A stretch of 64,000 nt of DNA, taken from the NCBI GenBank assembly GCA_900074725.1, contig LT598461.1, positions 1,656,674 to 1,720,673 of the forward strand, given 5' to 3'. Below are positions 31,405-41,372 of the stretch, one piece after another. The position numbers and the translations under genes were made by a program. The notes beneath the pieces are model-generated. The model searched no databases. It was not told where the DNA came from and saw nothing but the letters and a program-made list of their open reading frames with translations. The stretch is from Lachancea dasiensis. Lineage: Eukaryota; Ascomycota; Saccharomycetes; Saccharomycetales; Saccharomycetaceae. How positions within the stretch are numbered: position 1 is the first letter of the stretch; each line of letters opens with the position of its first letter.

Positions 31405-34400
31405 TCATCCCACCATGCTGGTAATGAAACTAACAAAGTATTTTTCGAAACTTTTGTCATCGCTGTTGGTCAGCGCATTTACAAATTCGGCAGACAGTGA
31501 CTCCGGGAATTGGACCTGAGGAAAATAGGTTTCCGTCAAAAAGGTTAAACAAGGACTGGGGTTTGAATTGGCGTAAAGTCCGCTCAAGGCCCTGAGTATT
31601 CTTGACAAATCGCAAGCTACAACTCTGCAACTACCATCGCGGACATTGAAACCATACTCTGGCTTGAAGGGTACTTCAAATACCAATGGGATCACTTTGG
31701 TGATGAAAAACTCATCCAGTCCTTCTAGCTTGCCGAACGTGCTGGCATTGGGATCCTGAGGGTCCGTGCACGCGCCAGTCCCCAAAAACTTGATAAAGTT
31801 TACGAGAACATTTAAAGATAGTTTCATGGATGATGTCTCGTGTATTTCTTCGGGCGCGTAGGTTACCAGGTCCTCCAGGACCATTGGTAAAACATTTTGG
31901 TTTGACTCAGTTAAAAAAAGTGACGTCGAGTTGTTGGTGACAAACGATTGTAAGAATGTGTAATAAGCCTTCTTAAGAAGAATCTTGTCACGAAATGTAT
32001 CCGTAATTACGACATTTTTTTCGTTGCCGTTATTGGTAGCTGCGGTAGCAGAAATGCTCAACTGTAGAGCACCAGAATCTTCATCAGCTTTCGATAGTAA
32101 TTTGAAAACCTTTTCGATGACAGGCGTTAGCAAATTGTTCAGCAATTGATAACAAGCGTCGCTCTTGTGGAAAGTGTGAACTATTTGCCCCAAAAATCCT
32201 AGAAAATCGTTCAATTCCAATACCTTCAAATCTGAACTCAACATGATGGCGATCAAGCGACTAGCAAATGACAAAATTTCCTCATTTAGAATCGGAATTA
32301 ACCGAGCGAAAGAGAACCTGGTTGCATCGCGTATGATCTCATGCTTATTAAAGTACGAGAACGTTACCAAAAGTACTTCTGCAACATTTGAAAATTTCTC
32401 AACCACAGAACGAGGAAAAAACTTGCTAGCTGTTTCAGTGTTGTTGACCTGGTTCTCTGGAACCAAGCCAGAATGAATTCCGCGAGCAACAGTCCCAATC
32501 GCCATTAGGATATGATGAGTTTGCATCACCAACCCGTGGGGTTTGGCGGGTGCTGAAATACATGATTCTAAATCTGAAAAGAGAGGCACCAAAACACCAT
32601 CTAGCAAGCTGTAAGTTGAATCCATGCTAGAGCCAATCAGCATTCCGACACCATCGAATAAGTACAATTGGTTATCAAATGTGACATCAATGTCCGAGGG
32701 TTGTTGAGACATTTCAACTGGCTTGATTACCAAAAGTTGAGATACCTTCGACAGAAGTTCTGACAAGGCATCGGCCGGTAACTTTGGTTTGGTGGCCTTG
32801 ATGAATCTTGTAAAAAGGTACCAGGTTCTCAGTCTAACTCGCTCCTTATTGTTGAACATCCCGAACTCGCTGCAGAAAATATTGAGAAGAGTTAGCTCAT
32901 CTTTAGAAGAGGCCTGCAAAAATGAGTGATGCCTTACAACAAGCTCGAAAAACAATATCTGTATTAGTGAATTTTGGATCATGAAAATGTTTGTGCTATC
33001 TAGTAGAGTAGCCATAAATTTGCACATCACACTATGGGGTTCTGAAGAGAAAATATCCCGTTTGTTAACGCCAAAGAGGTTGTTCCTTATACTCTCTGCC
33101 AGGTTATGCATTTGATAAATTGCAAACTCTAACTGTCTCCAGTCACTTGAAGCGATTAGGCTTTCTACACTGTCCGTCACATTTCGCAGGTAGAGGCCAG
33201 GATTGATAATGGCTATACTGTCTTGAAATATTTTAAGTTTGGATCGGATTGTTTCATTGAACTCTTCAATCTCATCAGTGGAGTCTTCGTCGCAAGTTTC
33301 ATCTATTATCATTTTCTTCATGCAGACTTTCATTAACGAGTCCAAGAAGTTTTCATGGTCAGCATCCAACAGAAGCCTTTTGGAGTTCATGGCAACAGCA
33401 CTGCCAGGCTTCCCACCTAGGGCAAAGAACCTCTTCAAAAACTGTAAATAGTGCGAAATGAATTGAAATGTTTGTTGGGTGACTGAATCATATTCGTGTC
33501 CCATAAATTTTAAGACAAGCGGAGAAACTTGAGTGATAATAAGGGCATCTGCGGCAGTTGCGATCTCCTGGTACTCCGAGACCGGATTCTCGTCATTGCA
33601 CTGCTCTAAGATAATCGATGATTCGAGACCCACGGATGCTGCGAGCTTAGCTAACTGCTCTTGGACTTCAAGGTCGTCATTTTCAACGCTGGAAACTTTT
33701 TCTGTCAAATTCAACATGCTCAATAATGCGAGCTTATCACCCGGTTTCATTTTCTTGGAGATTATCTCGCACAAACATTGTGCGCATGCAGCTTTGGAAG
33801 TTGGCTGATCCAAAAAGTCAAAAATGATATTGATATACTGAGGTTCCACGATCAAATTAATCTCTATCCAAGAAATGTACGAACCGATGCAAGATAGTGT
33901 AAGATTTGCGAGCTGGGCCGGGTGTTGCTGCATTTGGAACAACTTTAACGAATTGTACCATAGAGATGATAAAAGTTGCACGTCTCGCAGCCTCATGGCG
34001 TCTTTCAAATCATTGTTCTTGGCTTGTATTTCCTTGGACCTTACAAATGTTTGATCTGCAATCTCGGAGTTGATCGCTAAAGCAATCTTGAGGAAAAGAT
34101 CTAGGCCAGAGGCAGAAAAATCGGTGAAGGTCCCCAACTGTAGACCTTCAATATTTAAAAGTTGGATCAAGTCCCCAAAATAGTTGGGCCAAAGGTTACC
34201 ATTGCACTCGCCGTACATACGGTAGAATAGTCGGGATGCCAGCTCAGCTATTTTATTTCTGACATATTCTGGTGATGGTTGTGTGTCGCCCTCTACTTGA
34301 CTTTTGGATCTCAGCAGAGTCATACAGGAGCCTTTCAATAACTCCAATTGCTCGCCAGAACTGCCCAACACCAAGTCACTTAGAACTTGCAGAGCAACGA

Positions 34401-34569
34401 ACCTGCTGACATCTGAACTCGAGGGATCCTGCGCAAGTGACGCAAATACTTGGGCCGCCGAGGCGTTGCTTTTTGCCTTCTCAAGAAAGTCAAGGGCCTG
34501 TTTTTTCAGTTCATGGTCCGCCGTGGACGAGTTAGCAATTTCAACAGCCTGTTGAATCTGCTGGTTCAT
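31405..34569 (-). CDS. LOS1: Exportin-t, tRNA nuclear export receptor
   Basis: A 1054-residue karyopherin-beta family HEAT-repeat protein that carries mature tRNA out of the nucleus with Ran-GTP. The N-terminus (MNQQIQQAVEIANSSTADHE) and the block SRFVALQVLSDLV fit the importin-beta-like head of exportin-t. The whole sequence is helical repeats without low-complexity interruptions, apart from a short acidic part near 450. S. cerevisiae Los1 is 1100 residues. The first ATG is used. Position between EAP1 and ADD66 fits YKL205W. Confidence 0.95.
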   Translation of the reverse strand: MNQQIQQAVEIANSSTADHELKKQALDFLEKAKSNASAAQVFASLAQDPSSSDVSRFVALQVLSDLVLGSSGEQLELLKGSCMTLLRSKSQVEGDTQPSPEYVRNKIAELASRLFYRMYGECNGNLWPNYFGDLIQLLNIEGLQLGTFTDFSASGLDLFLKIALAINSEIADQTFVRSKEIQAKNNDLKDAMRLRDVQLLSSLWYNSLKLFQMQQHPAQLANLTLSCIGSYISWIEINLIVEPQYINIIFDFLDQPTSKAACAQCLCEIISKKMKPGDKLALLSMLNLTEKVSSVENDDLEVQEQLAKLAASVGLESSIILEQCNDENPVSEYQEIATAADALIITQVSPLVLKFMGHEYDSVTQQTFQFISHYLQFLKRFFALGGKPGSAVAMNSKRLLLDADHENFLDSLMKVCMKKMIIDETCDEDSTDEIEEFNETIRSKLKIFQDSIAIINPGLYLRNVTDSVESLIASSDWRQLEFAIYQMHNLAESIRNNLFGVNKRDIFSSEPHSVMCKFMATLLDSTNIFMIQNSLIQILFFELVVRHHSFLQASSKDELTLLNIFCSEFGMFNNKERVRLRTWYLFTRFIKATKPKLPADALSELLSKVSQLLVIKPVEMSQQPSDIDVTFDNQLYLFDGVGMLIGSSMDSTYSLLDGVLVPLFSDLESCISAPAKPHGLVMQTHHILMAIGTVARGIHSGLVPENQVNNTETASKFFPRSVVEKFSNVAEVLLVTFSYFNKHEIIRDATRFSFARLIPILNEEILSFASRLIAIMLSSDLKVLELNDFLGFLGQIVHTFHKSDACYQLLNNLLTPVIEKVFKLLSKADEDSGALQLSISATAATNNGNEKNVVITDTFRDKILLKKAYYTFLQSFVTNNSTSLFLTESNQNVLPMVLEDLVTYAPEEIHETSSMKLSLNVLVNFIKFLGTGACTDPQDPNASTFGKLEGLDEFFITKVIPLVFEVPFKPEYGFNVRDGSCRVVACDLSRILRALSGLYANSNPSPCLTFLTETYFPQVQFPESLSAEFVNALTNSDDKSFEKYFVSFITSMVG

Positions 34570-35167
34570 TGCCTTTTCTGCAACACAATACGGAACAGCA
34601 GGTCGGTGGAGCTTTTTGATCTGGTCTATATCAACTCGTTTGTGTCTATGTCAAGCTTCCGTACAAAGTTCCTACCGTCGAGACTCTTACAAATGTGTAC
34701 TCGTTTTAGTAGCTATAACCAGTTTATAACCAGGAGCTAGCTGTCGAAACGGTAGACGGCTTGATGACTTGCTTCCACGTTTAGTCGATCGGCTGTCTTC
34801 ACAGATTCGCCAATATATAATATAGCTTTAGTGTGTAAAAGTTTTCTCAGACAATGGACATCGTTATATACGGGTGTGTCGTTCTATCATCGGTGGATAA
34901 AGCTGTTGGTATCTTCAACAGCTTTCGGTGACCTCGCAGAACTGAAATGTGTGAACATTTTGGGTGAACAAACTTAGCCTTATTTGGACTCTTTTGCTAG
35001 TGTGATTTTCTTGGCTTCGGGGATAGCGCTTCTGACATCGACGACAGCTGATTGTGCTAAATGACACTTGCTGCGATTATTGGCGGAAGGAGTAAGTTAC
35101 AAAATGGGGCGCATACTGACTATCAAACGCCTTGTTGCCAAGGGCGAAGATGAGGGAGGTTGTGCCT
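34570..35167. other. Intergenic LOS1 promoter / HAM1 3' flank
   Basis: 598 bases upstream of LOS1. No gene, tRNA or repeat is recognised; short open frames here are unsupported. Confidence 0.5.
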
Positions 35168-35752
35168 TCATTGATCGTTGTGCAAATGTTTCTGCAAAAG
35201 TGCAAATGCTCTTGATCTTTGGGAGATCTTATTTTTATCAGCCTTCTCCATCTCTGCGTAAGTCTTGTTGGCGCACTCGACCGGCTCAAAAATACAGTCC
35301 CATCCAAAGTCCCTAGATCCGCGCGGAGAAACTATCTTGCCCGAGGTCTTACCTTGGAATATGTGAATCTCACCCTCTGCATCGGAATAAGCCACTGTAG
35401 TCACAGCTTCAGCACCCTTATTCTCGAATCCCTCTAACATGCGTACCAGACCTTCGGGACCAACTTTTTTCAAAAACCATTTGACATACGCACCTGGCAA
35501 TCCATTGTAGCCCTCAAAACATAAAGCTGTGTCTTCAACGAAGACAGCTGTGCCTTCAGGTAAGACAGTCTTAGCCTGAGCAACCTTGTGGCGGGCGATT
35601 TCTTCTAAACTGCTGCTTTGAACCTCGTCCAAGTCAATATCGGTGTTGATTAATTCAAAACGAGCTTCCTGGCCCACTTCGGGCGCCAGAAGCATTTTCA
35701 CTTCTTTCAGCTTGTTGGCGTTACCAGTAACGAACACAATTTGTTGGACCAT
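35168..35752 (-). CDS. HAM1: Inosine/xanthosine triphosphate pyrophosphatase (Ham1/ITPA)
   Basis: A 194-residue enzyme hydrolysing ITP, dITP and XTP to monophosphates, keeping deaminated purines out of nucleic acids. The signature VFVTGNANKLKEV opens the protein, followed by FVEDTAL, NGLPGAYVKWFL and FGWDCIFEP. The usual Ser-His-Arg base-recognition motif near the C-terminus reads Ser177-Gln178-Arg179 (codon CAA at 35219-35221), a replacement of a very conserved His. The ATG at 35752 is used because the frame extends upstream only to GTG. Order matches YJR069C. Activity may be altered; a sequencing error is possible. Confidence 0.95.
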   Translation of the reverse strand: MVQQIVFVTGNANKLKEVKMLLAPEVGQEARFELINTDIDLDEVQSSSLEEIARHKVAQAKTVLPEGTAVFVEDTALCFEGYNGLPGAYVKWFLKKVGPEGLVRMLEGFENKGAEAVTTVAYSDAEGEIHIFQGKTSGKIVSPRGSRDFGWDCIFEPVECANKTYAEMEKADKNKISQRSRAFALLQKHLHNDQ

Positions 35753-36048
35753 GGTCACTAGGGCTACTTTATTCTTGGAGGTTGCTGGGAAAACGATGTT
35801 CTACAGTAGATAATTGAAAAGTTGATTAGATTCTTATATCAAGGTTACCTTTATCGGGAGCACCAATTAGTTGAAAGTGATGAATGCATCCCAACGGTCG
35901 AGCCAACGCGCAAATGAATGCTCTACGTAATATCAGAGTATGTTCTTCATTTCCCAGGCCCTGAATGGAGGGGTCATCTTTGTTCTACATCTTCATTCTT
36001 TCTAATTTACACAAGTACTTTGGTCGTTTCATGTACCTAGCACATCCT

Positions 36049-37017
36049 TTAGGCGGGTGCGTACTCCAGTTCATTGCTGTTTTCGTATTCGTACATGTCA
36101 AGCGCCACAATAGCAGACTCTCTAACGACATCATCTTTATCATTCAAATGGCCCTTGAGAATTGGCAAGACGTCGTCCACGGCAATAGATCCCAAGGCTT
36201 CAGCAGCCTCGTGTCTCACCATTGGTGCCTCTTGTTCGCGATTCAAAACCTCGATCAACTTAGAAACCACCACAGGGTTGCCGATTTGGCCAAAGACGTA
36301 GGCGATTTCGTGTTTAAAAAGAGCCGAAGGATCGTCGAACCCGGACGCCAAAGCCAAGCAGGCTTCGTCGTTGCCAATATCTCTTAGCCTGAACATAGCC
36401 CTGTATCTTTCAAATAGTGGTTTGTCCTGGTCGTTCATTATCTTCTTCAGCTCTTCGATCTTGAAGTCGGAGTCCAAAGTGAGAGGTGGAGCGGGATCGA
36501 TACTCGAGTACAAAGAATCCTGGAGCTTCTCAGTCTTAGCAGCACCGCTATTCTGCCACTTAATGCGGCCAATAGCCAACTCGCATGTCTGTCTAATCTC
36601 CAACAGCGGGTCTTCTTTGAAGAAGCGTTCTAGCAGAGTTAGAGAATCCACATCACCCAAGGCTCCTAGCCCTTCGGCAGCCTCGTGACGGACCATACAT
36701 TGCTGGTTACGGTCCGCCAAGACGTTTCTCAAATATGGCGCACCCACCATGTTTTTGGTTTGGCCCAGGACGTACGCCACTTCATGCTTCAAAAGTTCGC
36801 TCTCATCTGCGAAACACTCGTTGATGTATTCAGTCGCCAAGCGAGCGTCTTCTGGGTTTCTTTCAAACTCCTCGGCAACGCCCTTCAAGTTGAAAAGCGC
36901 TCTGAAACGATTTGCAAGCTTGGAGTTCCCGGACTTGTTGACCAGGATATCTCTCAACTCTTCCAACGAGCAGTTGTCGACATTTTCCTCGAAGTGCTTC
37001 TCAAAATTGGTAGACAT
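36049..37017 (-). CDS. LIA1: Deoxyhypusine hydroxylase
   Basis: A 322-residue HEAT-repeat di-iron enzyme that completes hypusine on translation factor eIF5A. The two symmetric halves each carry His-Glu metal ligands: [10 protein letters not shown] and [11 protein letters not shown] in the first half, [10 protein letters not shown] and [11 protein letters not shown] in the second. All four HE pairs are intact. Length is close to the S. cerevisiae enzyme. The first ATG is used. The gene diverges from ADD66 across 794 bases. Order matches YJR070C. Confidence 0.97.
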   Translation of the reverse strand: MSTNFEKHFEENVDNCSLEELRDILVNKSGNSKLANRFRALFNLKGVAEEFERNPEDARLATEYINECFADESELLKHEVAYVLGQTKNMVGAPYLRNVLADRNQQCMVRHEAAEGLGALGDVDSLTLLERFFKEDPLLEIRQTCELAIGRIKWQNSGAAKTEKLQDSLYSSIDPAPPLTLDSDFKIEELKKIMNDQDKPLFERYRAMFRLRDIGNDEACLALASGFDDPSALFKHEIAYVFGQIGNPVVVSKLIEVLNREQEAPMVRHEAAEALGSIAVDDVLPILKGHLNDKDDVVRESAIVALDMYEYENSNELEYAPA

Positions 37018-37811
37018 AGGGTAACGAAAAGGGCCGAATCAGAATACGCTATCACAAAAATTTGCTAGTCGACGCCAACCAAAGTTCTGCACCTTATGGA
37101 AAGAGTCTCGGGAAACGTATTATTAGTCAACCTTTCGGTCAATTGGTTACTGTGAGCCCGAGCTAGCTCATCGGCCTCATTCAACCAGCTTATGGAAATA
37201 GAAAAAAAATTTCAGCAGTCAGATGACCAATGATGGTCACCATATACGCATGTTGTTCTCTGCATCATGATGCATATTTGTGCGTCAATATATGCATGGA
37301 ATTCGAATTCACCTTGGCCGAATGTGAATGACAGTTATCAGTAACCGGGCGTTAGGGCGGGTGATCGAACAACTCCAGAAGGTATGGGACTCCTGGGGTC
37401 GCACAGGTGGCCACATCAGTAGTTTTGGTGTGGCCTATTTCATGATGTTCGTCGACTTGGCAGTGAAGCTTTGGTCGCAATCGGCATCAGGCCGTCGTAT
37501 GCTCAACAGCGGTGTGGGCCACGCCGGGTGCTGAAGTAAAAGATTAGGTTTGTGGCCATTACATCCCATTTACATCCCCAGCAGTCGTCTCTGTATTTGT
37601 CATTTTGTTTATGTGTAGGTATTATCTTGTCATTATAAGTTGACGTTTTCTAAGGACAAACGAGAAAAGCTACAGAGGAGCAAATCGCCGCTACCCAGTT
37701 GCTCATAGACTGCAAGTTAGAGAGCTGAAGAACCTGCTAGCTATTACTCCTCACATCCTCACTGGATATTCCAACCACTGGCCAATTTCTGATATTCTTC
37801 CCCTCCGCACA
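37018..37811. other. Divergent region LIA1-ADD66
   Basis: 794 bases. It contains a perfect 14-base palindrome TGCATCATGATGCA (37261-37274) and a perfect 12-base palindrome GAATTCGAATTC (37299-37310). A 68-codon ATG-started frame (37328-37534, plus strand) has a hydrophobic middle but matches nothing I know, and I leave it uncalled. Confidence 0.5.
37261..37310. promoter_or_regulatory. Paired palindromes in the LIA1-ADD66 promoter
   Basis: TGCATCATGATGCA and GAATTCGAATTC are each perfectly self-complementary, 24 bases apart. Between them a TATATGCAT occurs. They could be dimer binding sites; no factor is recognised. Confidence 0.3.
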
Positions 37812-38630
37812 ATGAGCTCGCTACTGCTACCTCTCGTGTCCACCGGGAACGTTCCCCAGTTAGCGACCGACCTGATACTACACTCGCTAGCTCCGGATTT
37901 TGCATTCGTGCAAGAGCTGGACAGTATGTTTCTGTTTCCATTCGTGGGGCCTCTGGACTACGTTAGAGACTCGCAAGCAAACCTCTACCAAAACACCCAA
38001 GACAAGACTTTCACTACGCCTTTGGAACTATTCCACAGCCCAAGCCTGAAGCTTTATGTTGTGCAGCAGAGATCGCCGGTCATTCAGCCATACGATAACT
38101 GCTTCTGTAAGAACGTTTTGGTTCCCCTTGTCGAAACGCTCAAAATCAGTCAATTGGTGGTTTTCGACGCCACGGACAGTGTGGACGAGATCATTGGTGT
38201 GCCCCAATTGCGTAAGAGCCCTTACTCTCTGGGCATATGCGACTTGTCGCATATAGATGACATCTCGAGCGAGTTTGAAGAAAAGTTACAGATCGACGAT
38301 AGCAACACGCAGTCCGTAAACAAGACTCTCTTCAAGTTCACGGACAACAGTTTTCAGTCTGGGATCGCTACCGAACAATTCATTTTCAAGTTATGCTACC
38401 ACCTGCTGCACTCTCCGGTGATCTGCGGTTTCTTGAAGGAGATACGCTACTTCAACACTTACGTGCAAGAGGGCGACAACTCAGAAGACGCCGCCGCCGC
38501 ATGTGGCCAATTGCCACATATCATCTCAGGATTCCCCAAGATCACACAATATAAGACGCCCATATCATGGGAAGGCGTTTATGGCGTACGTAATGCCCCC
38601 ATAACATTTGAGGAGGGATTGTATATATAA
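37812..38630 (+). CDS. ADD66: Proteasome assembly chaperone 2 (Pba2/Add66)
   Basis: A 272-residue subunit of the Pba1-Pba2 chaperone that holds the 20S alpha ring during proteasome assembly. The PAC2-family N-terminus is present (LLLPLVSTGNVPQLATDLI). The last residues, Leu-Tyr-Ile, fit the HbYX (hydrophobic-Tyr-any) docking motif. The ATG at 37812 is the first in frame. It converges with NPA3 with only 29 bases between stops. S. cerevisiae YKL206C has similar length and the same neighbours on chromosome XI. Confidence 0.9.
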   Translation: MSSLLLPLVSTGNVPQLATDLILHSLAPDFAFVQELDSMFLFPFVGPLDYVRDSQANLYQNTQDKTFTTPLELFHSPSLKLYVVQQRSPVIQPYDNCFCKNVLVPLVETLKISQLVVFDATDSVDEIIGVPQLRKSPYSLGICDLSHIDDISSEFEEKLQIDDSNTQSVNKTLFKFTDNSFQSGIATEQFIFKLCYHLLHSPVICGFLKEIRYFNTYVQEGDNSEDAAAACGQLPHIISGFPKITQYKTPISWEGVYGVRNAPITFEEGLYI

Positions 38631-38659
38631 TGACGTGTTTCGACTTAAGATTCCTCTTC

Positions 38660-39832
38660 CTATTGTCTGATATAGCGTGCAATATTTTCAGCGGTTTCAC
38701 TACTAGCTGATTTGGCAACCTGCTCCAGAGCTTCTTGATAACGTTTCTGCAAGTTTGGTGCCGATTGGCCGTTGATCTCGCCATTGGTCCTCTCATCACC
38801 CGCAAAGGTGTACTCTCGTTCAACGCCCTCGTCTTCATCTCGCAGTACGATGCCATCATGTTCCCCTTCTTCCTCTTCTTCTAAATCACTGATAACATCC
38901 GCTTCGTCATTTGAGTCACTCTTGGCTTTAGGGTTCTGGTCATCCTTCAAACCCAGATCTTTCATTAGATGAGTCAGGGACTTATCCTTTCTCGCTTTTT
39001 CTTCTTCCTCCTTCCGCTTAAGTAAAGACTCGCGTTCAGCTTTGTAAAACTCTTCATACTCGACCACTTTCTTATCCACAGCATTTAGGAATTCGTCAAA
39101 GCCGTCGCCTGTGAAACTAGAAACACCCACCATGTCAAGCTGAGAGTAGAACTCTTCTAACATCAGGGACATGGAATTGATTAAGGAGCCCATGTACCCG
39201 GAGCCCATACCAGATTCGCCATTGAGCTCTTGGTCCTCCTTAAGAGCCTCTTGGAAGGCCTCAAAATCTGTCATCCACTCGCGAGCGAAGTCTGCCTTAC
39301 ACACGTCCGTTTTGTTGAACACCACAATCATAGGCAGCTTTGTCTTGTACAGAATAGAGCATGCATAGAGCATATTACTCATAAAAGTAGTAGGCGATGA
39401 GTTTCTTGGAGTATCAACAATGTAGGCGATGACAGTAGGGAAGGTAGAGGCGAACGATTCTGTTATGATCGAGCCCGAAGCACTCCATACAAAGCATTCA
39501 ATTTGACCCGGTGTGTCTATTATACAGTAGTCATGGAGATCTCTTTTATTTTCTACCAGCTTAATGACCTGGTCGATCTTGGTGCTGAACAAATTCAAAC
39601 TCGTCACGATCGCACCGTTAGGTCCCAAGTTGTAGTTTTCCATTACTTTTTTGTATTTTACAGAGTCCCGGATATCAATATTTGCCCCATAAGGCACATT
39701 TAGAACTGCAGGATCTAGTTGAACCACATATGGTGCTGTCTTCGCCGCATGTAGATGAGAGTTCAGGCGCTGCATAAACGTTGTCTTACCAGACCCGGCC
39801 ATACCAATACATATAACCGTTTTGAGAGCCAT
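38660..39832 (-). CDS. NPA3: GPN-loop GTPase, RNA polymerase II assembly/import factor
   Basis: A 390-residue GTPase needed to assemble and import RNA polymerase II. The P-loop GMAGSGKTT is at 10-18, the defining Gly-Pro-Asn insert follows in [10 protein letters not shown] (about 69-78), and DTPGQIE and NKTDV provide G3 and G4. The C-terminal part is an acidic and basic charged helix-rich tail ([10 protein letters not shown]), as in the family. S. cerevisiae Npa3 is 385 residues. Order matches YJR072C. Confidence 0.97.
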   Translation of the reverse strand: MALKTVICIGMAGSGKTTFMQRLNSHLHAAKTAPYVVQLDPAVLNVPYGANIDIRDSVKYKKVMENYNLGPNGAIVTSLNLFSTKIDQVIKLVENKRDLHDYCIIDTPGQIECFVWSASGSIITESFASTFPTVIAYIVDTPRNSSPTTFMSNMLYACSILYKTKLPMIVVFNKTDVCKADFAREWMTDFEAFQEALKEDQELNGESGMGSGYMGSLINSMSLMLEEFYSQLDMVGVSSFTGDGFDEFLNAVDKKVVEYEEFYKAERESLLKRKEEEEKARKDKSLTHLMKDLGLKDDQNPKAKSDSNDEADVISDLEEEEEGEHDGIVLRDEDEGVEREYTFAGDERTNGEINGQSAPNLQKRYQEALEQVAKSASSETAENIARYIRQ

Positions 39833-40051
39833 TGTAAAGATCGAGTATTAGTGAGAATGGATTGGCTTTTCGTGCTCTGATCCTGAGTTGTGGCCCCGGT
39901 TGACATTACGATGCTTGATGGTAAGTCATGATGATTATGAATATAAAAAAATCTTTGTCACTCGTGACGGTATGTCTAATCGACCGGGACGACCAAAATC
40001 CATCATGCGAAGCTCTACTCCGTCCTGTCAAAGCTTCAATTCCAGCTTCAT

Positions 40052-40861
40052 TTATTTTGCATACAGTTTCAAGACTCTCTCCTCAATTGAGTCAAAGCAA
40101 GATTCATGCTGGAAAATTGTGATATCGTTGGATAACCCTTTGGTCAACGCCTCGGGACTCGGGCCCCCAGGCATTGAGTTGAGCTGTTGCTGTTGCTGGG
40201 CAGCACCTGTGATCTCATTTGCACTTGAGCTATTACCAAAAAGCAGGTTGTTTACTGGGTTTAGTCCCAAGGTTGATATAAAATACCATGAAATGCTGCT
40301 AACCCAACGAGCATCTAAATCTGGAGTCATAATTCCATTTTGAAGCATTTCCTTGAACTTGATCGTCAGCGGAAAGGGCAGTTTCATGAGCAGGAAGCCA
40401 GCGAAAAAGTAGTTTACCCACCACATGATGAGTGTCTGTGGTACGTAATTGGCAAGGTTGGAAGTGACCATGCCCATCATGGCATCGGATGTATTAGGAT
40501 CTGCAAGAGGATTAGGCGGTGTCTCAGATTGCTCTTGCTGCACCAAAAACTTGCCTTCTGCTAGCACGCTAGCCAGATACTCTTGCCTGATTTTAAAAGA
40601 TTCGGCAGACAAATTTGTACCGTTGCCTAGTAAAGCCTGGGCCTTATTGATGTACTGGATTTCTGTGATTCTCTTTCTCGACACAACCTTAGTTTTCAAC
40701 CCCAAAAGAACCATGATGTATTGACGGCAAACACCAACCAATATCATCACTATTGAAATTGGGAAAAGAACCCAGTACTTGAGATTTGGATCCAAGGTCA
40801 ACTCAGCTGAATTGCCAGCCGAGCCCGTTCTCAACGTAGCAATGATTGACGAAACGTCCAT
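40052..40861 (-). CDS. EMC3: ER membrane protein complex subunit 3
   Basis: A 269-residue Oxa1/YidC-superfamily insertase subunit of the EMC, which inserts transmembrane segments into the ER membrane. One N-terminal membrane helix (YWVLFPISIVMILVGVC) and two later ones around WWVNYFFAGFLLMKLPFPL and WVSSISWYFISTLGL are visible, separated by the cytosolic coiled helix. A Gln/Asn-rich linker precedes the C-terminus. The open frame extends 39 codons upstream only to a GTG; the ATG at 40861 (MDVSSIIATL) gives the family start. Order matches YKL207W. Confidence 0.95.
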   Translation of the reverse strand: MDVSSIIATLRTGSAGNSAELTLDPNLKYWVLFPISIVMILVGVCRQYIMVLLGLKTKVVSRKRITEIQYINKAQALLGNGTNLSAESFKIRQEYLASVLAEGKFLVQQEQSETPPNPLADPNTSDAMMGMVTSNLANYVPQTLIMWWVNYFFAGFLLMKLPFPLTIKFKEMLQNGIMTPDLDARWVSSISWYFISTLGLNPVNNLLFGNSSSANEITGAAQQQQQLNSMPGGPSPEALTKGLSNDITIFQHESCFDSIEERVLKLYAK

Positions 40862-41372
40862 GGTTGATCGTTGAACCCTATTTTGGCCTAAGTCTTCATC
40901 TGGTAACTGCTTAAATCTTCGACGATTGTTTGGCACTACACACGTCAGTTCTATATTTTCGTCATCCGGGATAATCACAAGGCAAGATCAAAGGACAACG
41001 ACGGTGTACTTCGACGTGCGATTACCAGCAGCTGCTGGCCCCAGGCGTCTCTTATATTAACATGCTTGAAACTACAAAATGTCTACGCCGCTGTTTTTGA
41101 AAGATAGAAAATGTGATATTGAGGAGCGCTTGAAGTGGACACGGGCGTGCCAATTTCATAAGATTTGCAAAATGACCTTGAGAACAGTTACTACCTACTG
41201 CCATTGACGTTCTATTTTTGACATTAGTTCGGTCCCGCTCTAAACCTCCGTAGTCGCTTTTCCAAAATTGCAAGTAGAAGATGGTCATCAGCTGGAGCTG
41301 AGGTGTGCTCCTGGCCACCGAGGATCAACTGAGGTGAGTTGAGTTTGCACGCGTGGCGTTGTATGAATGCTT
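40862..41372. other. Intergenic EMC3 promoter / GH125 3' flank
   Basis: 511 bases with no supported gene. An 88-codon minus-strand frame starts only at GTG. Confidence 0.5.
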
